Source: Pseudomonas taetrolens
GTDB taxonomy: Bacteria; Pseudomonadota; Gammaproteobacteria; Pseudomonadales; Pseudomonadaceae
Length of the DNA: 64,000 nucleotides
NCBI RefSeq assembly: GCF_900475285.1
Contig: NZ_LS483370.1
Coordinates: 4,478,001 to 4,542,000 of the forward strand
Direction: 5' to 3'
The position numbers and the translations under genes were made by a program. The notes beneath the pieces were generated by a model that had not been told where the DNA came from, ran no database searches, and worked only from the letters and a program-made list of their open reading frames with translations. Shown piece by piece: positions 7,600 through 18,081 of this stretch; position 1 is the stretch's first letter; each line of letters opens with the position of its first letter.

Positions 7600-8811
7600 T
7601 CAACTCACCAGTTGATTAAGGCTAAGAATGGGCAACAAGATGGCCATGACGATCAGCAGAACGACTCCGCCCATGAGCACCAGCATGATCGGCTCGAACA
7701 AGCTCACAACCAGCGCGATACGAGCCGCGAGCGCTTTTTCCTGCTGTTCGGCGGCCCGTGCCAGCATGTTGTCCAGCTCGCCGGCGCGTTCACCGCTGGC
7801 TATCAGGTGCAGCATCATGGGCGGGATGTCACCACTGCGTTCCAGGCCCCGGGCCAGGGTGCCGCCCTCGCGTACGGAGCGGGCGACATCCACCATGCGC
7901 TGGCGAATGGCACGGTTGGCAATGACCGTGGCCGAGATTTCCAGGGCGTCCACCAACGGCACCGCACTTTTGCCCAGAATCGACAGGGTGCTGGCAAAAC
8001 GTGCAGCTTCCATCGCCCGCAACACCCCGCCCACCAGCGGCGCATTGAGCAGCAACACATGCCAGCGCACTTTCAGCCGTGGCTGGCGCAAGGCCCAGCG
8101 GGCAACGCCGGTACCTGACAGCAGTACGACCAGCAGCAGCCAGCCATAGGTGCGCAAGCCGCTACTCAGGGCAATCATGGCCTGAGTCAGCACAGGCAAC
8201 GGTTGGCCGCTGTTGACGAAAATCTTCACCACGTCCGGCACCACGTAGCCCAGCAAGAAACCGACAATCGCCAGCGAGGCAAAAAGCAGGATCATCGGGT
8301 AGACCAGCGCCAGCTGGATTTTCTGGCGGGAGGCCTGACGGGCTTCGGTGTAGTCCGCCAGCTGTTCCAGGACATGGCCCAAATGACCGCTGCGCTCACC
8401 CGCCGCGACGGTGGCCCGGAACAGTTCGGGGAATGCCCGGGGGAACGCCGACAACGCGGTGACCAGCGCATGACCTTCGATGACACGGCTGCGCACGGCA
8501 GCCAGCAGGCTGCTGACCACCCTTTTCTCACTTTGTGCCATGACCGCCGCCAAGGCTTCTTCGAGGGGCAAGCCGGCATGGATCAGGGTCGATAATTGCC
8601 GGGTCAACAGCGCCAGATCGGTGACCCCAAGCCGCGTCCCCGCGTGCACCTGGCGCCCTCCCGGACGGCCTGCACCGGCCTCGCCCAGGCGCGTCAGGCG
8701 CAGGCCCCGCTCGCGCAGAATCTGTCGCGCATGGCGCGCACTGTCGGCGTCTTGCAGCCCGCGGCAACTACGCCCGTTCGCGTCCTGCGCTTGATAGTCA
8801 AAGGTGGGCAT
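7600..8811 (-). CDS. gspF: Type II secretion platform protein GspF
   Basis: A 403-residue polytopic inner-membrane protein made of two GspF domains (about 65-190 and 270-390). The membrane helices are at about 165-195, 215-240 and 370-395. The conserved pattern LALLTRQLSTLIHAGLPLEEAL opens the first domain and is echoed by FASTLSILGKSAVPLVDALEIS in the second. GspF is the central platform protein turned by the GspE ATPase. The gene begins two bases after the gspE stop. Confidence 0.94.
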   Translation of the reverse strand: MPTFDYQAQDANGRSCRGLQDADSARHARQILRERGLRLTRLGEAGAGRPGGRQVHAGTRLGVTDLALLTRQLSTLIHAGLPLEEALAAVMAQSEKRVVSSLLAAVRSRVIEGHALVTALSAFPRAFPELFRATVAAGERSGHLGHVLEQLADYTEARQASRQKIQLALVYPMILLFASLAIVGFLLGYVVPDVVKIFVNSGQPLPVLTQAMIALSSGLRTYGWLLLVVLLSGTGVARWALRQPRLKVRWHVLLLNAPLVGGVLRAMEAARFASTLSILGKSAVPLVDALEISATVIANRAIRQRMVDVARSVREGGTLARGLERSGDIPPMMLHLIASGERAGELDNMLARAAEQQEKALAARIALVVSLFEPIMLVLMGGVVLLIVMAILLPILSLNQLVS

Positions 8812-8813
8812 GG

Positions 8814-10286
8814 TCAGTCTTCCTGGGTGACGCGCAGCAGTTCATCAAGGCTGGTCTGGCCCTCAAGAACCAGCCGCTGACCGTGCTGAAACAGGCTGGG
8901 CGACAGCACCCGGGCCTCACGGACCAACTGCGGCTCGCTCGCGCCCTGATGGATCAATGCGGCCAGGGCCGGGCTGATGTTCACCAGTTCGTAGATCCCG
9001 GTGCGCCCGCGATAACCTTGCTGGCATCGTTTGCAGCCGTGAGCGCGATACAGCGTCACCCCGGCCTGCGGGGCGAGCCCCAGGCGCTCGCACAAGTCCG
9101 GGGCGGCGCTGTACGCCACCTTGCAATCGGCGCACAGGTTGCGCAGCAGGCGCTGAGCCAATACCCCCACCAGCGACGACGCCAGCAGGTAGGCATCGAC
9201 GCCCATGTCGACCAGCCGCGTGACCGCGCCAATGGCGCTGTTGGTGTGCAGGGTCGACAACACCAGGTGCCCGGTCAGCGAAGCCTGCACAGCAATTTCG
9301 GCGGTTTCCTGATCGCGGATTTCACCCACCATGACCACGTCCGGATCCTGACGCAGGATCGCTCGCAAGCCGCGGGCAAACGTCATGTCGACCTTGGTGT
9401 TGACCGGGGTCTGGCCGATGCCCGGCAAGTGATATTCCACCGGGTCTTCGATCGTCAGGATGTTGCGCGACTGATGATTGAGATGGCTCAGTGCGGCATA
9501 CAGGCTGGTGGTTTTGCCCGACCCGGTCGGGCCTGTGACCAGGAATATCCCGTGGGGCCGCGCCAGCACCTGTTCAAAGCGCCCCAGGGTTTGAGGCGGC
9601 ATGCCCAGGCATTTGAGGTCCAGGCGACCGGCCTGCTTGTCGAGCAAGCGCATCACCACCCGCTCACCGTGTGCCGAAGGCAAGGTCGAAACCCGCACAT
9701 CGACCTCATGCCCGGCCAGACGCAAGCTGATCCGGCCATCTTGCGGCACGCGCTTTTCTGCGATATCCAGGCGGGCCATGACTTTGATCCGTGACACCAG
9801 CAAGTTGGCCAGTTCGCGCTTGGGCCTGAGCACTTCGCGCAATTGGCCATCGATGCGCATGCGCACCGACAGGTAATGCTCGAAGGTTTCCAGGTGCACG
9901 TCGGAGGCTTTTTCACGCATCGCTTCACGCAACAGGGCGTTGATCAGGCGAATGATCGGTGCATCGCCTTCTTGTTCCAGCAAATCTGCGGTTTGCGGTA
10001 CTTGCTCGGCCAGGCTCATCAGGTCGAGCTCACTGTCGAGTCCCTGGGCCACTTGCTCGGCAGCGCTTTGACCGGCGCTGTAAGTGCCGGCCAGGGCGTC
10101 GCTGAAGTCCTCATCGCTGACTCGCTGCACTGCCAGCTCGCCCCCTGTCCGGCGCTGCACTTCGGCCAAGGCGGTCAGGGGTGCACCGTCGCGCATCAGC
10201 AATACCGCCGGGGTCGAGCGCGCATCCAGCAGCACCCCGAAACGCCGGGCGAAACCGAAAGGCAAACGTGGACTCGGCGCGGTCAT
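8814..10286 (-). CDS. gspE: Type II secretion ATPase GspE
   Basis: A 490-residue hexameric ATPase. It has the Walker A GPTGSGKTT (about 252-260), the Asp box (DPVEY), Walker B DPDVVMVGE (about 314-322) and the His box (STLHTNSA). Two CxxC pairs (C385/C388 and C418/C421) form the zinc module seen in GspE/XcpR. The N-terminal part binds GspL. Its start overlaps the gspD stop by four bases. It powers pseudopilus assembly at the cytoplasmic face. Confidence 0.95.
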   Translation of the reverse strand: MTAPSPRLPFGFARRFGVLLDARSTPAVLLMRDGAPLTALAEVQRRTGGELAVQRVSDEDFSDALAGTYSAGQSAAEQVAQGLDSELDLMSLAEQVPQTADLLEQEGDAPIIRLINALLREAMREKASDVHLETFEHYLSVRMRIDGQLREVLRPKRELANLLVSRIKVMARLDIAEKRVPQDGRISLRLAGHEVDVRVSTLPSAHGERVVMRLLDKQAGRLDLKCLGMPPQTLGRFEQVLARPHGIFLVTGPTGSGKTTSLYAALSHLNHQSRNILTIEDPVEYHLPGIGQTPVNTKVDMTFARGLRAILRQDPDVVMVGEIRDQETAEIAVQASLTGHLVLSTLHTNSAIGAVTRLVDMGVDAYLLASSLVGVLAQRLLRNLCADCKVAYSAAPDLCERLGLAPQAGVTLYRAHGCKRCQQGYRGRTGIYELVNISPALAALIHQGASEPQLVREARVLSPSLFQHGQRLVLEGQTSLDELLRVTQED

Positions 10287-12184
10287 GGCCGACCCGCTGC
10301 AGGTGCTGACTCGTGGTCATCAAACATGTGCTGCGGATCGCTGGGCAGCAGCAATGAGTTGTCGTCTTTGGCGCCCGGCTGGCTGAGTGTGCGCAATGCC
10401 TTGTAGCGGCTGGCGCTGATCTGGCGAATGTCCTGCTTGCTGCGCACTATGGTCGGCCGCAGGAATACCATCAGGTTGGTTTTGGTGTGAGTGTCTTTGT
10501 TCCAGCGAAACATCGCGCCTAGGTACGGGATGCTGCGCAACAACGGCACGCCGCTGACCTGTTGGCGTACGCTGTCCTTGATCAAGCCACCGATCACGAT
10601 GATTTCACCGTCTTCCGCCAGGATCGTGCTTTTGAGCGAGCGCTTGTTGGTAATCAAATCAGTGGAATCGACCCCTTGCAGCGAGGGTGCAAGCTCGGAG
10701 TTCTCCTGCTCGACTTCGAGCCGCAACGAGGAACCATCGTTGATGTGCGGCTTGATCTTGAGGCTGATGCCGATGTCCTGACGCGTCACGGTGGTGAACG
10801 GGTTATCCGAGCTTTCGCCCGACCCGGTATAGGAACCGGTCTTGAACGGCACGTTTTGCCCCACCAGGATTTCGGCCTCCTGATTGTCCAGGGTCAGCAG
10901 GCTCGGCGTAGACAGGACATTGTTCTTGGTGTCGCTGGCCAAGGCCGAGATCAGCGCATTGAAGCGGTCACCGCCCACTTGCAACACGGCACCTTCGGGC
11001 AACTTCACGTCCCCGCCCGACAACGCGCCAATCTGGATGTTGGTGCCCGGAAAGGTAATCCCGCCTTGAGCCCCACCGGTGCTCACGCCCCATTGCACGC
11101 CGAGGGTTTGCGCGATATCGCCGGAGATTTCAACGATGGCGGCATGGATCAGCACTTGCGAGCGCGGCTGGTCGAGTTCACGCACGATGTCTTCCACGGA
11201 GCGAACCTGCGCCGGGTCGGCCATGACCACCAAGGCGTTCTGGCTGATATCGGCAGCGACCATCACTTCACGTCTGGACGCAGTTTGGGTGGCACCGGCC
11301 AAAGCGGTGTCTTGCTTGGCGCTTTGCCCCACTGCATCGAGCACCTCAGCCAGTTGCTTGGCATCGCTGTGGCGCAAACGGATGACCCGGGCGTTCTCTT
11401 GCCGGGTACTCGCGGGCTTGTCCAGCGAGTGAGCCAGTGTGCTCAAGCGCAAACGCACGGCTTCCGTACCGATGATCACCAAGCGGTTGGAGGTACTGTC
11501 GGCGATGACCTGGCTGACGCTACCTGCACTTTTTTTGTCGAGGGATTTGTCCATCACGCTGGCGATATCGCTGGCCAGGCCGTGGCGCAACTCAATGACC
11601 GTATGCCCATATTGCGTACCGGCATCGAGTTGGCGAACAAGCCGGGCAATACGCTGGGTATTGGCCGCAGTATCGGTGATGACCAACGCATTGGCAGAGG
11701 CGGACGGGCCGACATAACCGTTGTTGGACACCAGAGGGCGCAGCAACCCGGACAAATCAGCCGCAACGCTGGCGTTGAGTTCGATGACCTGGGTGACAAA
11801 CTCCTGGTCCGGCACCTCGCGGTTTTCAGTATTGCCCGCACGGGCCTTGGCGTCGGCTGCCGGAACAATCAGTAAGCGGTCGCCCTGATCGACAATGGCA
11901 AATCCCTGAGCGTCCAGCACCGAATAGAACAGCTTGCGAACCCCTTCGCGATTAAGGGCCTCGTCAGAAATCACGGTTATCCGGCCCTGGACCCGAGGGT
12001 CCAGCACCACGGTGGAACCGAGTACTGTGGATATTTGCTGCACGACATCGCGCAGCTCTGCGTCTTTCATTGCCAACTGCCAATACTGCTCATCGGCAAG
12101 CGCAACACTTTGGAATAACAGTGCGCTCAGGGCAGTACTGCATAAAAAAAGACGGCCGAGGCCGAGCCTGTTTGGCCTGTTCAT
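10283..12184 (-). CDS. gspD: Type II secretion secretin GspD
   Basis: A 633-residue outer-membrane secretin. A signal peptide (cleavage probably after VALA, about residue 30) precedes an N0 domain (about 31-105), three N1-N3 repeats (about 130-365) and the secretin C-domain (about 370-590). The C-domain contains the VPLLRSIPYLGAMFRW and LMVFLRPTIV family motifs. A C-terminal tail of about 45 residues may act as a pilotin-binding S-domain, but no pilotin gene is seen nearby. It forms the exit channel for folded exoproteins. Confidence 0.95.
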   Translation of the reverse strand: MNRPNRLGLGRLFLCSTALSALLFQSVALADEQYWQLAMKDAELRDVVQQISTVLGSTVVLDPRVQGRITVISDEALNREGVRKLFYSVLDAQGFAIVDQGDRLLIVPAADAKARAGNTENREVPDQEFVTQVIELNASVAADLSGLLRPLVSNNGYVGPSASANALVITDTAANTQRIARLVRQLDAGTQYGHTVIELRHGLASDIASVMDKSLDKKSAGSVSQVIADSTSNRLVIIGTEAVRLRLSTLAHSLDKPASTRQENARVIRLRHSDAKQLAEVLDAVGQSAKQDTALAGATQTASRREVMVAADISQNALVVMADPAQVRSVEDIVRELDQPRSQVLIHAAIVEISGDIAQTLGVQWGVSTGGAQGGITFPGTNIQIGALSGGDVKLPEGAVLQVGGDRFNALISALASDTKNNVLSTPSLLTLDNQEAEILVGQNVPFKTGSYTGSGESSDNPFTTVTRQDIGISLKIKPHINDGSSLRLEVEQENSELAPSLQGVDSTDLITNKRSLKSTILAEDGEIIVIGGLIKDSVRQQVSGVPLLRSIPYLGAMFRWNKDTHTKTNLMVFLRPTIVRSKQDIRQISASRYKALRTLSQPGAKDDNSLLLPSDPQHMFDDHESAPAAGRP

Positions 12185-12193
12185 GATGTATCT

Positions 12194-12727
12194 CTAAGGT
12201 TGTTCGGCAAGGGGCCGCAAATAAGTGGAGGTCGGAGCCGCTTTCGGGACCGTCGCCTTGGTAGCCGGCAACAGGTACTGGCCGGCCGACTTGAGTGCGA
12301 GGCGTTCCTCACGACCGTTACGCCACAGCACCACGTGTGTCACCTCTACCCGACGCAGAACGCTGCCACCCGGCAGGCGTTCGCCGACGCTGTAAAAACG
12401 CGCTTCATTGGCGCCAGCCAGCAACGCACGTGACGCGCCCTGGCTGGCAACCAGACTGGCGCGCAGTTCCAGTGGCTCGGCGCTGCGTGCCTGCTCGCCC
12501 TGGGGTGAAAGCCCCATGACCGTTGCGATTGCATCCGGCCTGAACGTGGCTGGCGGGGGCGCAGTGCCTGAATCAAGGGGAGCGAAGACCGGCACAGCAC
12601 GCACGGTGGTGCGGTACATCCACTCCTGCCAGGCCTGATACGTGCCATAGGCCAAGGGCAATCCCGCCAAAAACACCCCGAGCACACCCCGCACGAAGCG
12701 GCGGGTGGCAAATGCTGAAATATTCAA
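12194..12727 (-). CDS. gspC: Type II secretion protein GspC (short form without PDZ)
   Basis: A 177-residue bitopic protein and first gene of the secretion operon. One membrane helix (about 12-32) is followed by a proline-rich linker and a homology region (about 65-150, LRASLVASQGASRALLAGAN… VLRRVEVTHVVLWRNGREERLAL) that contacts the N0 domain of GspD. GspC proteins of other systems usually run to 230-300 residues and carry a C-terminal PDZ or coiled-coil domain. Here the protein ends about 30 residues after the homology region, so that module is missing. Ten bases separate its stop from the gspD start. Confidence 0.88.
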   Translation of the reverse strand: MNISAFATRRFVRGVLGVFLAGLPLAYGTYQAWQEWMYRTTVRAVPVFAPLDSGTAPPPATFRPDAIATVMGLSPQGEQARSAEPLELRASLVASQGASRALLAGANEARFYSVGERLPGGSVLRRVEVTHVVLWRNGREERLALKSAGQYLLPATKATVPKAAPTSTYLRPLAEQP

Positions 12728-12789
12728 AACCTGCTCATCTGAATGCCCGTACAGCCCGTTATAAAAATCGATATGGATTCACCGACGTG

Positions 12790-13302
12790 TCAGGCGAACA
12801 TGCGCTTGAGCACCGCGTGTCCGCATAGCTGATGCTTGATCACCGCCGCCACATGCAGAAGCAACAGCAGCCCCAGGCACATGCAGGCCACGTTGTGAAT
12901 CACGGAAAACAGGCTGAGGAACTGAACATCGGTCACTAAAAAAGGAATCGAAAAAATACCGAAAATACTGATATCCCTGCCCATCATCAGCACCCCGCTG
13001 ATCAGCACGACGGCGGTCGACAGGTAGATCATCGAGTGGGCAATAAAAGCCATGTGCTGCATGGCATCTTTGGATCTTAAAACCTGGGAAAAGCCTTTAC
13101 CAAATGACACATACATTCTGTAAAAGAACACCGGTGTAAACACGGCACCCAATGAAACATTAAAAGCGCCAATCGCCTCTTTAAGACTGGGCGACTGACT
13201 AATAAGCGCGGCGTAATATCCGGACATCATTAACCAGACAATAATAATCATCGACACGGCATGCAGCCATTTCTGCAAACTTGAATACGTTGTTTCGCGC
13301 AC
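12790..13302 (-). CDS. Cytochrome b561-family four-helix membrane protein
   Basis: A 170-residue protein with four membrane helices (about 12-34, 45-65, 85-108 and 130-158). It aligns with bacterial cytochrome b561 (CybB/YodB, COG3038): helix 1 has LQKWLHAVS (His14), helix 3 AHSMIYL, helix 4 SVIHNVACM and LHVAAVIKHQ. At the position where CybB has a haem-ligand His at the start of helix 2 (IHVSCG in E. coli, from memory) this protein has FNVSLG, i.e. Asn48. One of the two haem sites is therefore probably incomplete. It lies between an LPMO gene and the type II secretion operon, all on the same strand. A role in passing electrons toward the periplasm is possible but is inference. Confidence 0.8.
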   Translation of the reverse strand: MRETTYSSLQKWLHAVSMIIIVWLMMSGYYAALISQSPSLKEAIGAFNVSLGAVFTPVFFYRMYVSFGKGFSQVLRSKDAMQHMAFIAHSMIYLSTAVVLISGVLMMGRDISIFGIFSIPFLVTDVQFLSLFSVIHNVACMCLGLLLLLHVAAVIKHQLCGHAVLKRMFA

Positions 13303-13363
13303 GGGAAAAACCTCTTTAACTCACGATTTCAATTCGTCCTCATCCTGAGTGCGTTCTATTAAA

Positions 13364-13391
13364 GCCGGATCGTTAGTTAAAACGATCCGGC
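13364..13391 (-). terminator. Terminator after the LPMO gene
   Basis: A perfect 11-bp stem GCCGGATCGTT / AACGATCCGGC with a six-base loop (13375-13380), followed on the minus strand by TTTAATA. It lies 16 bp after the LPMO stop and would limit read-through into the cytochrome gene. Confidence 0.85.
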
Positions 13392-13406
13392 CTCGGACAG
13401 GACTGG

Positions 13407-14909
13407 TTACTTCTCAGTCCAGGCCATGTTCCAATGCGAACCTACACCGGGTTCGAACTGGGTGGCCGTCGGTGTGAACTGCACGCAGTAACCCGAATTC
13501 GGGAACGGCTGGCACTCGTAGACCTTTCCGGTTTTTTCTTGCAAGACCAAAGTACCGGCCTTGTAATTTTTTACGCCTTCAGGGAATACAGCGTCGTATT
13601 CCTGGCTGCCGCCTTCACCGGTCAGGTTCAGGGTTTTGGTTTCCTGGAAGTTTTCACGACCGTCTTTGCTGCTGGCAATCAGCTTCAGGGTGTGAGCACC
13701 CGGTGCGCTGGAGACATCAACGTTTACAGTGGCGGTGGAGGCATCCAGGGCTTGCTTGGTGAAACCGACCTGTTTGTTGGCTTCGTCGTAAACAGTCGCT
13801 TCAACGGTGATGTTTTTGTTGGTCATCAGGGTGAAACCAACGGTGCCACGGCCTTTTTCCAGGACGTATTCAGACGCTACGTCATGGACATGCATGTAGG
13901 CCGATGGGTCCGGAACCATGGTGGTCAACATCTGGTAGCTGGTCACACCGGTTTCAGCCTTGGCGTAGAAGGTGTTGGTACCCTTGATCGGCTCGATGCT
14001 GCCGTCTTCGTTACGCACGCCTGCACGCACCGGCTTGTCCGCAGCGTTCACGGCTTGTGCCAGTTTGAACGACCAGTTTTCAGGCTGACCGTCCTGTACC
14101 GAATCGATACCTACGGTGAAGCTGTATTCCGGGCTTTCGGTGCTGCCGGTGAAGGCGCGGGCCTTGACCGTGTCACCTGGCAACAGCGCCTGGGTCGGTG
14201 CAATCACACCCACGTTCTGCCAGCCATCCGGCTCTGGTTTAGGATCGGTCGGATCAGTACCGCCGTCAGCGGTGATGTTCACGTCAACCACGTCGTAGAA
14301 GCTGGCCGCCGTGTCATCGACAGTCCAGGCACCCAGAATCACATGCTGGCCGCTGCGATCAGACGGAATCACGCATGCGTGCTTCTGGGCGATAGGGCCG
14401 GTGCTGCCTGCCGAGCCGTCAACCGGAACGGCGCCGCCACCGTCTACGCTACAGAACGGCGTCAGTTCGAAGGTGTCGCGGGTCAGTGGCAGGTTTGGGT
14501 TCCAGCCGGTCTTGGTGATGAAGTATTCCCACTTGGTGGTTTTATGCGCCGCCGTGAAGAACCAGCTGAACTCCATATTGCGGTTATTGACTTCAGTCTG
14601 GTGCCAGCGCGTTGGCGACTGGGCATTCAGGGCAGCAAAGGTGGCATTGCCACCGCTCGGAATCTGGCCATCCGCAGGACCGAACTCAGGGAAGCCCTTA
14701 GGCGCCTCACCCACAGTTTGCGGCTCATATTCAGCCTGGCCACAATTGGCATTCAGCTTCTGCTTACAGGCGAAAGCACGGGAAGGCGGTTCATCCATAT
14801 AGCCGTGCGCAGCCACTTGCTGAGAAGCAAACAATGCCGCCATCAATGCCAGGGAAGATGCACACCCCATCACTGCACGTGACGTTGCAAGTGCACGATT
14901 CGTACTCAT
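13407..14909 (-). CDS. AA10 lytic polysaccharide monooxygenase, GbpA-like, four domains
   Basis: A 500-residue secreted copper enzyme that oxidatively cleaves chitin or related polysaccharides. A signal peptide (1-34) ends AA|HGYM, so His35 becomes the N-terminal copper ligand. The second histidine-brace ligand is probably His122 (FTAAHKT) and the axial Phe about 204 (SFYDVVDV). After the AA10 domain (35-213) and a DPTDPKPEPDG linker come GbpA-type domains 2 (about 225-320) and 3 (about 325-425). A C-terminal CBM73/CBM5-like chitin-binding module (about 437-500) has paired cysteines (VYECQPFPNSGYC). GbpA and P. aeruginosa CbpD are known type II secretion substrates, so the adjacent gsp operon is its likely exporter. 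The ATG is preceded by GGAG. Confidence 0.93.
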   Translation of the reverse strand: MSTNRALATSRAVMGCASSLALMAALFASQQVAAHGYMDEPPSRAFACKQKLNANCGQAEYEPQTVGEAPKGFPEFGPADGQIPSGGNATFAALNAQSPTRWHQTEVNNRNMEFSWFFTAAHKTTKWEYFITKTGWNPNLPLTRDTFELTPFCSVDGGGAVPVDGSAGSTGPIAQKHACVIPSDRSGQHVILGAWTVDDTAASFYDVVDVNITADGGTDPTDPKPEPDGWQNVGVIAPTQALLPGDTVKARAFTGSTESPEYSFTVGIDSVQDGQPENWSFKLAQAVNAADKPVRAGVRNEDGSIEPIKGTNTFYAKAETGVTSYQMLTTMVPDPSAYMHVHDVASEYVLEKGRGTVGFTLMTNKNITVEATVYDEANKQVGFTKQALDASTATVNVDVSSAPGAHTLKLIASSKDGRENFQETKTLNLTGEGGSQEYDAVFPEGVKNYKAGTLVLQEKTGKVYECQPFPNSGYCVQFTPTATQFEPGVGSHWNMAWTEK

Positions 14910-14947
14910 ATAAAACTCCGGTTTATTCTTTATATAACAGAGAGAAA

Positions 14948-14980
14948 GTTATGCACTTTTATTAGAAGTGCGCACATAAC
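14948..14980 (-). promoter_or_regulatory. Hairpin in the leader of the LPMO gene
   Basis: An interrupted inverted repeat, GTTAT-GCACTT / AAGTGC-(GCAC)-ATAAC, lies about 40-70 bp upstream of the LPMO start. It could be an operator or a 5'-UTR hairpin. The rest of 14910-15295 is AT-rich (clearly richer than the genes around it) and shows no ORF. It includes a second A/T-rich inverted repeat near 15036-15058. This stretch most likely holds the LPMO promoter and regulator sites. Confidence 0.4.
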
Positions 14981-15295
14981 AAACACAGAAACATGACACT
15001 TATTACTCCGCCACAAACGACCATAGGCATTCGGAAAAAGACCACAGCTCTTTTTCTAAATCCTTGAAAATCAATAATCGTCCGTTTCGGAGGTCGGAGA
15101 TTTTACTTAGTTCCGATAATTAAGATGTAAGGCATTCCTCATTGGCCTGTAGGAAAAACCCGAAGCATTTAAGGGTAAGTATTTAAACGCACGTATTAAT
15201 TAGAGTTATCCATCTATCAATACAGAATCCAGGCATTATTCATGGGCTAAAAGTCATCGATTGCAGATGCTGATCCCTTACAAAAAGCACAAACA

Positions 15296-15324
15296 AAAAC
15301 GCCCGGCATAAGCCGGGCGTTTGG
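15296..15324 (-). terminator. Terminator of hemE
   Basis: Stem ACGCCCGGC / GCCGGGCGT (15299-15307, 15312-15320) with a four-base loop and a T-rich tail on the minus strand. It lies directly after the hemE stop. Confidence 0.9.
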
Positions 15325-15340
15325 GGTAAACCACTCACTA

Positions 15341-16408
15341 TTACTGGTGATACTGACCCGAGAACTCGTGCACCGCGCTGATAAAGGCGCCTGCGTGCTC
15401 CGGCTTCACTTCCGGGGTGATGCCGTGGCCCAGGTTGAACACATGGCCGGAGCCCTTGCCGTAGCTGGCGAGAATGCGCTGGACTTCGGTACGGATGGCT
15501 TGCGGGTTGGCATACAGCACTGTCGGGTCCATGTTGCCCTGTAGCGCAACCTTGTTGCCCACGCGTTGACGGGCTTCACCCAGGTCACAGGTCCAGTCCA
15601 GACCCAACGCATCTGCACCTGCATCCGCAATGCTTTCGAGCCACAGGCCTCCGTTCTTGGTGAACAGGATCACGGGCACTTTACGGCCTTCGTGTTCACG
15701 GATCAGGCCGCTGACGATTTTGCGCATGTAAGCCAGGGAGAACTCCTGATAGGCCGCAGCCGACAGGTTACCGCCCCAGGTGTCGAAGATCTGCACGGCT
15801 TGGGCGCCGGCCAGAATCTGTGCGTTGAGGTAAGAGGTCACGGACTGCGCCAGCTTGTCGAGCAACAAGTGCATGGCTTGCGGCGTGTCGTAGAGCATGG
15901 CCTTGGTTTTACGGAAGTCTTTCGAGGAGCCGCCTTCGACCATGTAGGTCGCCAGGGTCCACGGGCTGCCGGAGAAACCAATCAGCGGGACGCGACCGTT
16001 AAGTTCGCGGCGGATGGTGCTGACGGCATTCATCACGTAGCCAAGGTCTTTGTGCGGGTCAGGAATCGGCAAAGCTTCGATGTCAGCCAGGGTGCTGACG
16101 ACTTTTTTGAAACGCGGACCTTCACCGGTCTCGAAGTACAGGCCCTGACCCATGGCATCGGGGATGGTCAGGATGTCGGAGAACAGGATGGCCGCATCCA
16201 GCTCAGGGAAGCGGTCCAGAGGCTGCAGGGTGACTTCACACGCGAATTCGGCATTCTTGCACAGGCTCATGAAATCGCCCGCCTTGGCACGGCTGGCGCG
16301 GTATTCCGGCAGGTAGCGACCGGCCTGACGCATCATCCAGACAGGCGTTACATCGACAGGTTGCTTGAGCAGAGCGCGAAGGAAACGGTCATTCTTGAGA
16401 ACAGTCAT
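15341..16408 (-). CDS. hemE: Uroporphyrinogen decarboxylase
   Basis: A 355-residue cytosolic enzyme that removes four carboxyl groups from uroporphyrinogen III to give coproporphyrinogen III in haem synthesis. The signature [16 protein letters not shown] near residue 20 and [17 protein letters not shown] near residue 145 are family hallmarks, as is the C-terminal FNLGHGI. The length equals that of other gammaproteobacterial HemE proteins. It is separated from gltD by a REPIN and a bidirectional terminator, so it probably has its own promoter. Confidence 0.97.
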   Translation of the reverse strand: MTVLKNDRFLRALLKQPVDVTPVWMMRQAGRYLPEYRASRAKAGDFMSLCKNAEFACEVTLQPLDRFPELDAAILFSDILTIPDAMGQGLYFETGEGPRFKKVVSTLADIEALPIPDPHKDLGYVMNAVSTIRRELNGRVPLIGFSGSPWTLATYMVEGGSSKDFRKTKAMLYDTPQAMHLLLDKLAQSVTSYLNAQILAGAQAVQIFDTWGGNLSAAAYQEFSLAYMRKIVSGLIREHEGRKVPVILFTKNGGLWLESIADAGADALGLDWTCDLGEARQRVGNKVALQGNMDPTVLYANPQAIRTEVQRILASYGKGSGHVFNLGHGITPEVKPEHAGAFISAVHEFSGQYHQ

Positions 16409-16455
16409 GTCGGCATCCGGGAAAAAAGTGTGGGCATTTTCTCAGAGACGGACAC

Positions 16456-16483
16456 AAAAGGCACGGCAAGAGCCGTGCCTTTT
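16456..16483. terminator. Bidirectional-looking terminator between gltD and hemE
   Basis: A perfect 12-bp stem AAAAGGCACGGC / GCCGTGCCTTTT with an AAGA loop. T runs are present on both strands. It lies 147 bp after gltD and 48 bp before hemE. Confidence 0.85.
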
Positions 16484-16530
16484 ATCTATCGGGGCAATTT
16501 GACGCGGTTTTAGCCGCAAAACCGGCGCCC

Positions 16531-16623
16531 TGTTGCCGCTGCCACAGGCTGCGAAAAGGACCCAAGAGCCCTCAGGATTCAGGGTCGCCACTCAACCCTT
16601 CGCAACCTTCGGCAGCGGCTACA
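16531..16623. repeat. REP doublet (REPIN), family B
   Basis: Inverted copies of a sequence of type GTTGCCGCTGCCACAGGCTG (16532-16551) and CGCAACCTTCGGCAGCGGCT (16601-16620) flank about 45 bp. Sister elements are at 49641-49741, 57522-57565 and 61027-61120. Confidence 0.8.
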
Positions 16624-16629
16624 AGGGCT

Positions 16630-18081
<1,452 letters not shown>

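Noticed and set aside
13434..14882. Open frame of about 480 codons opposite the LPMO gene
   Set aside because: The LPMO frame has a signal peptide, copper ligands and a CBM, so the opposite frame is a by-product of codon bias.
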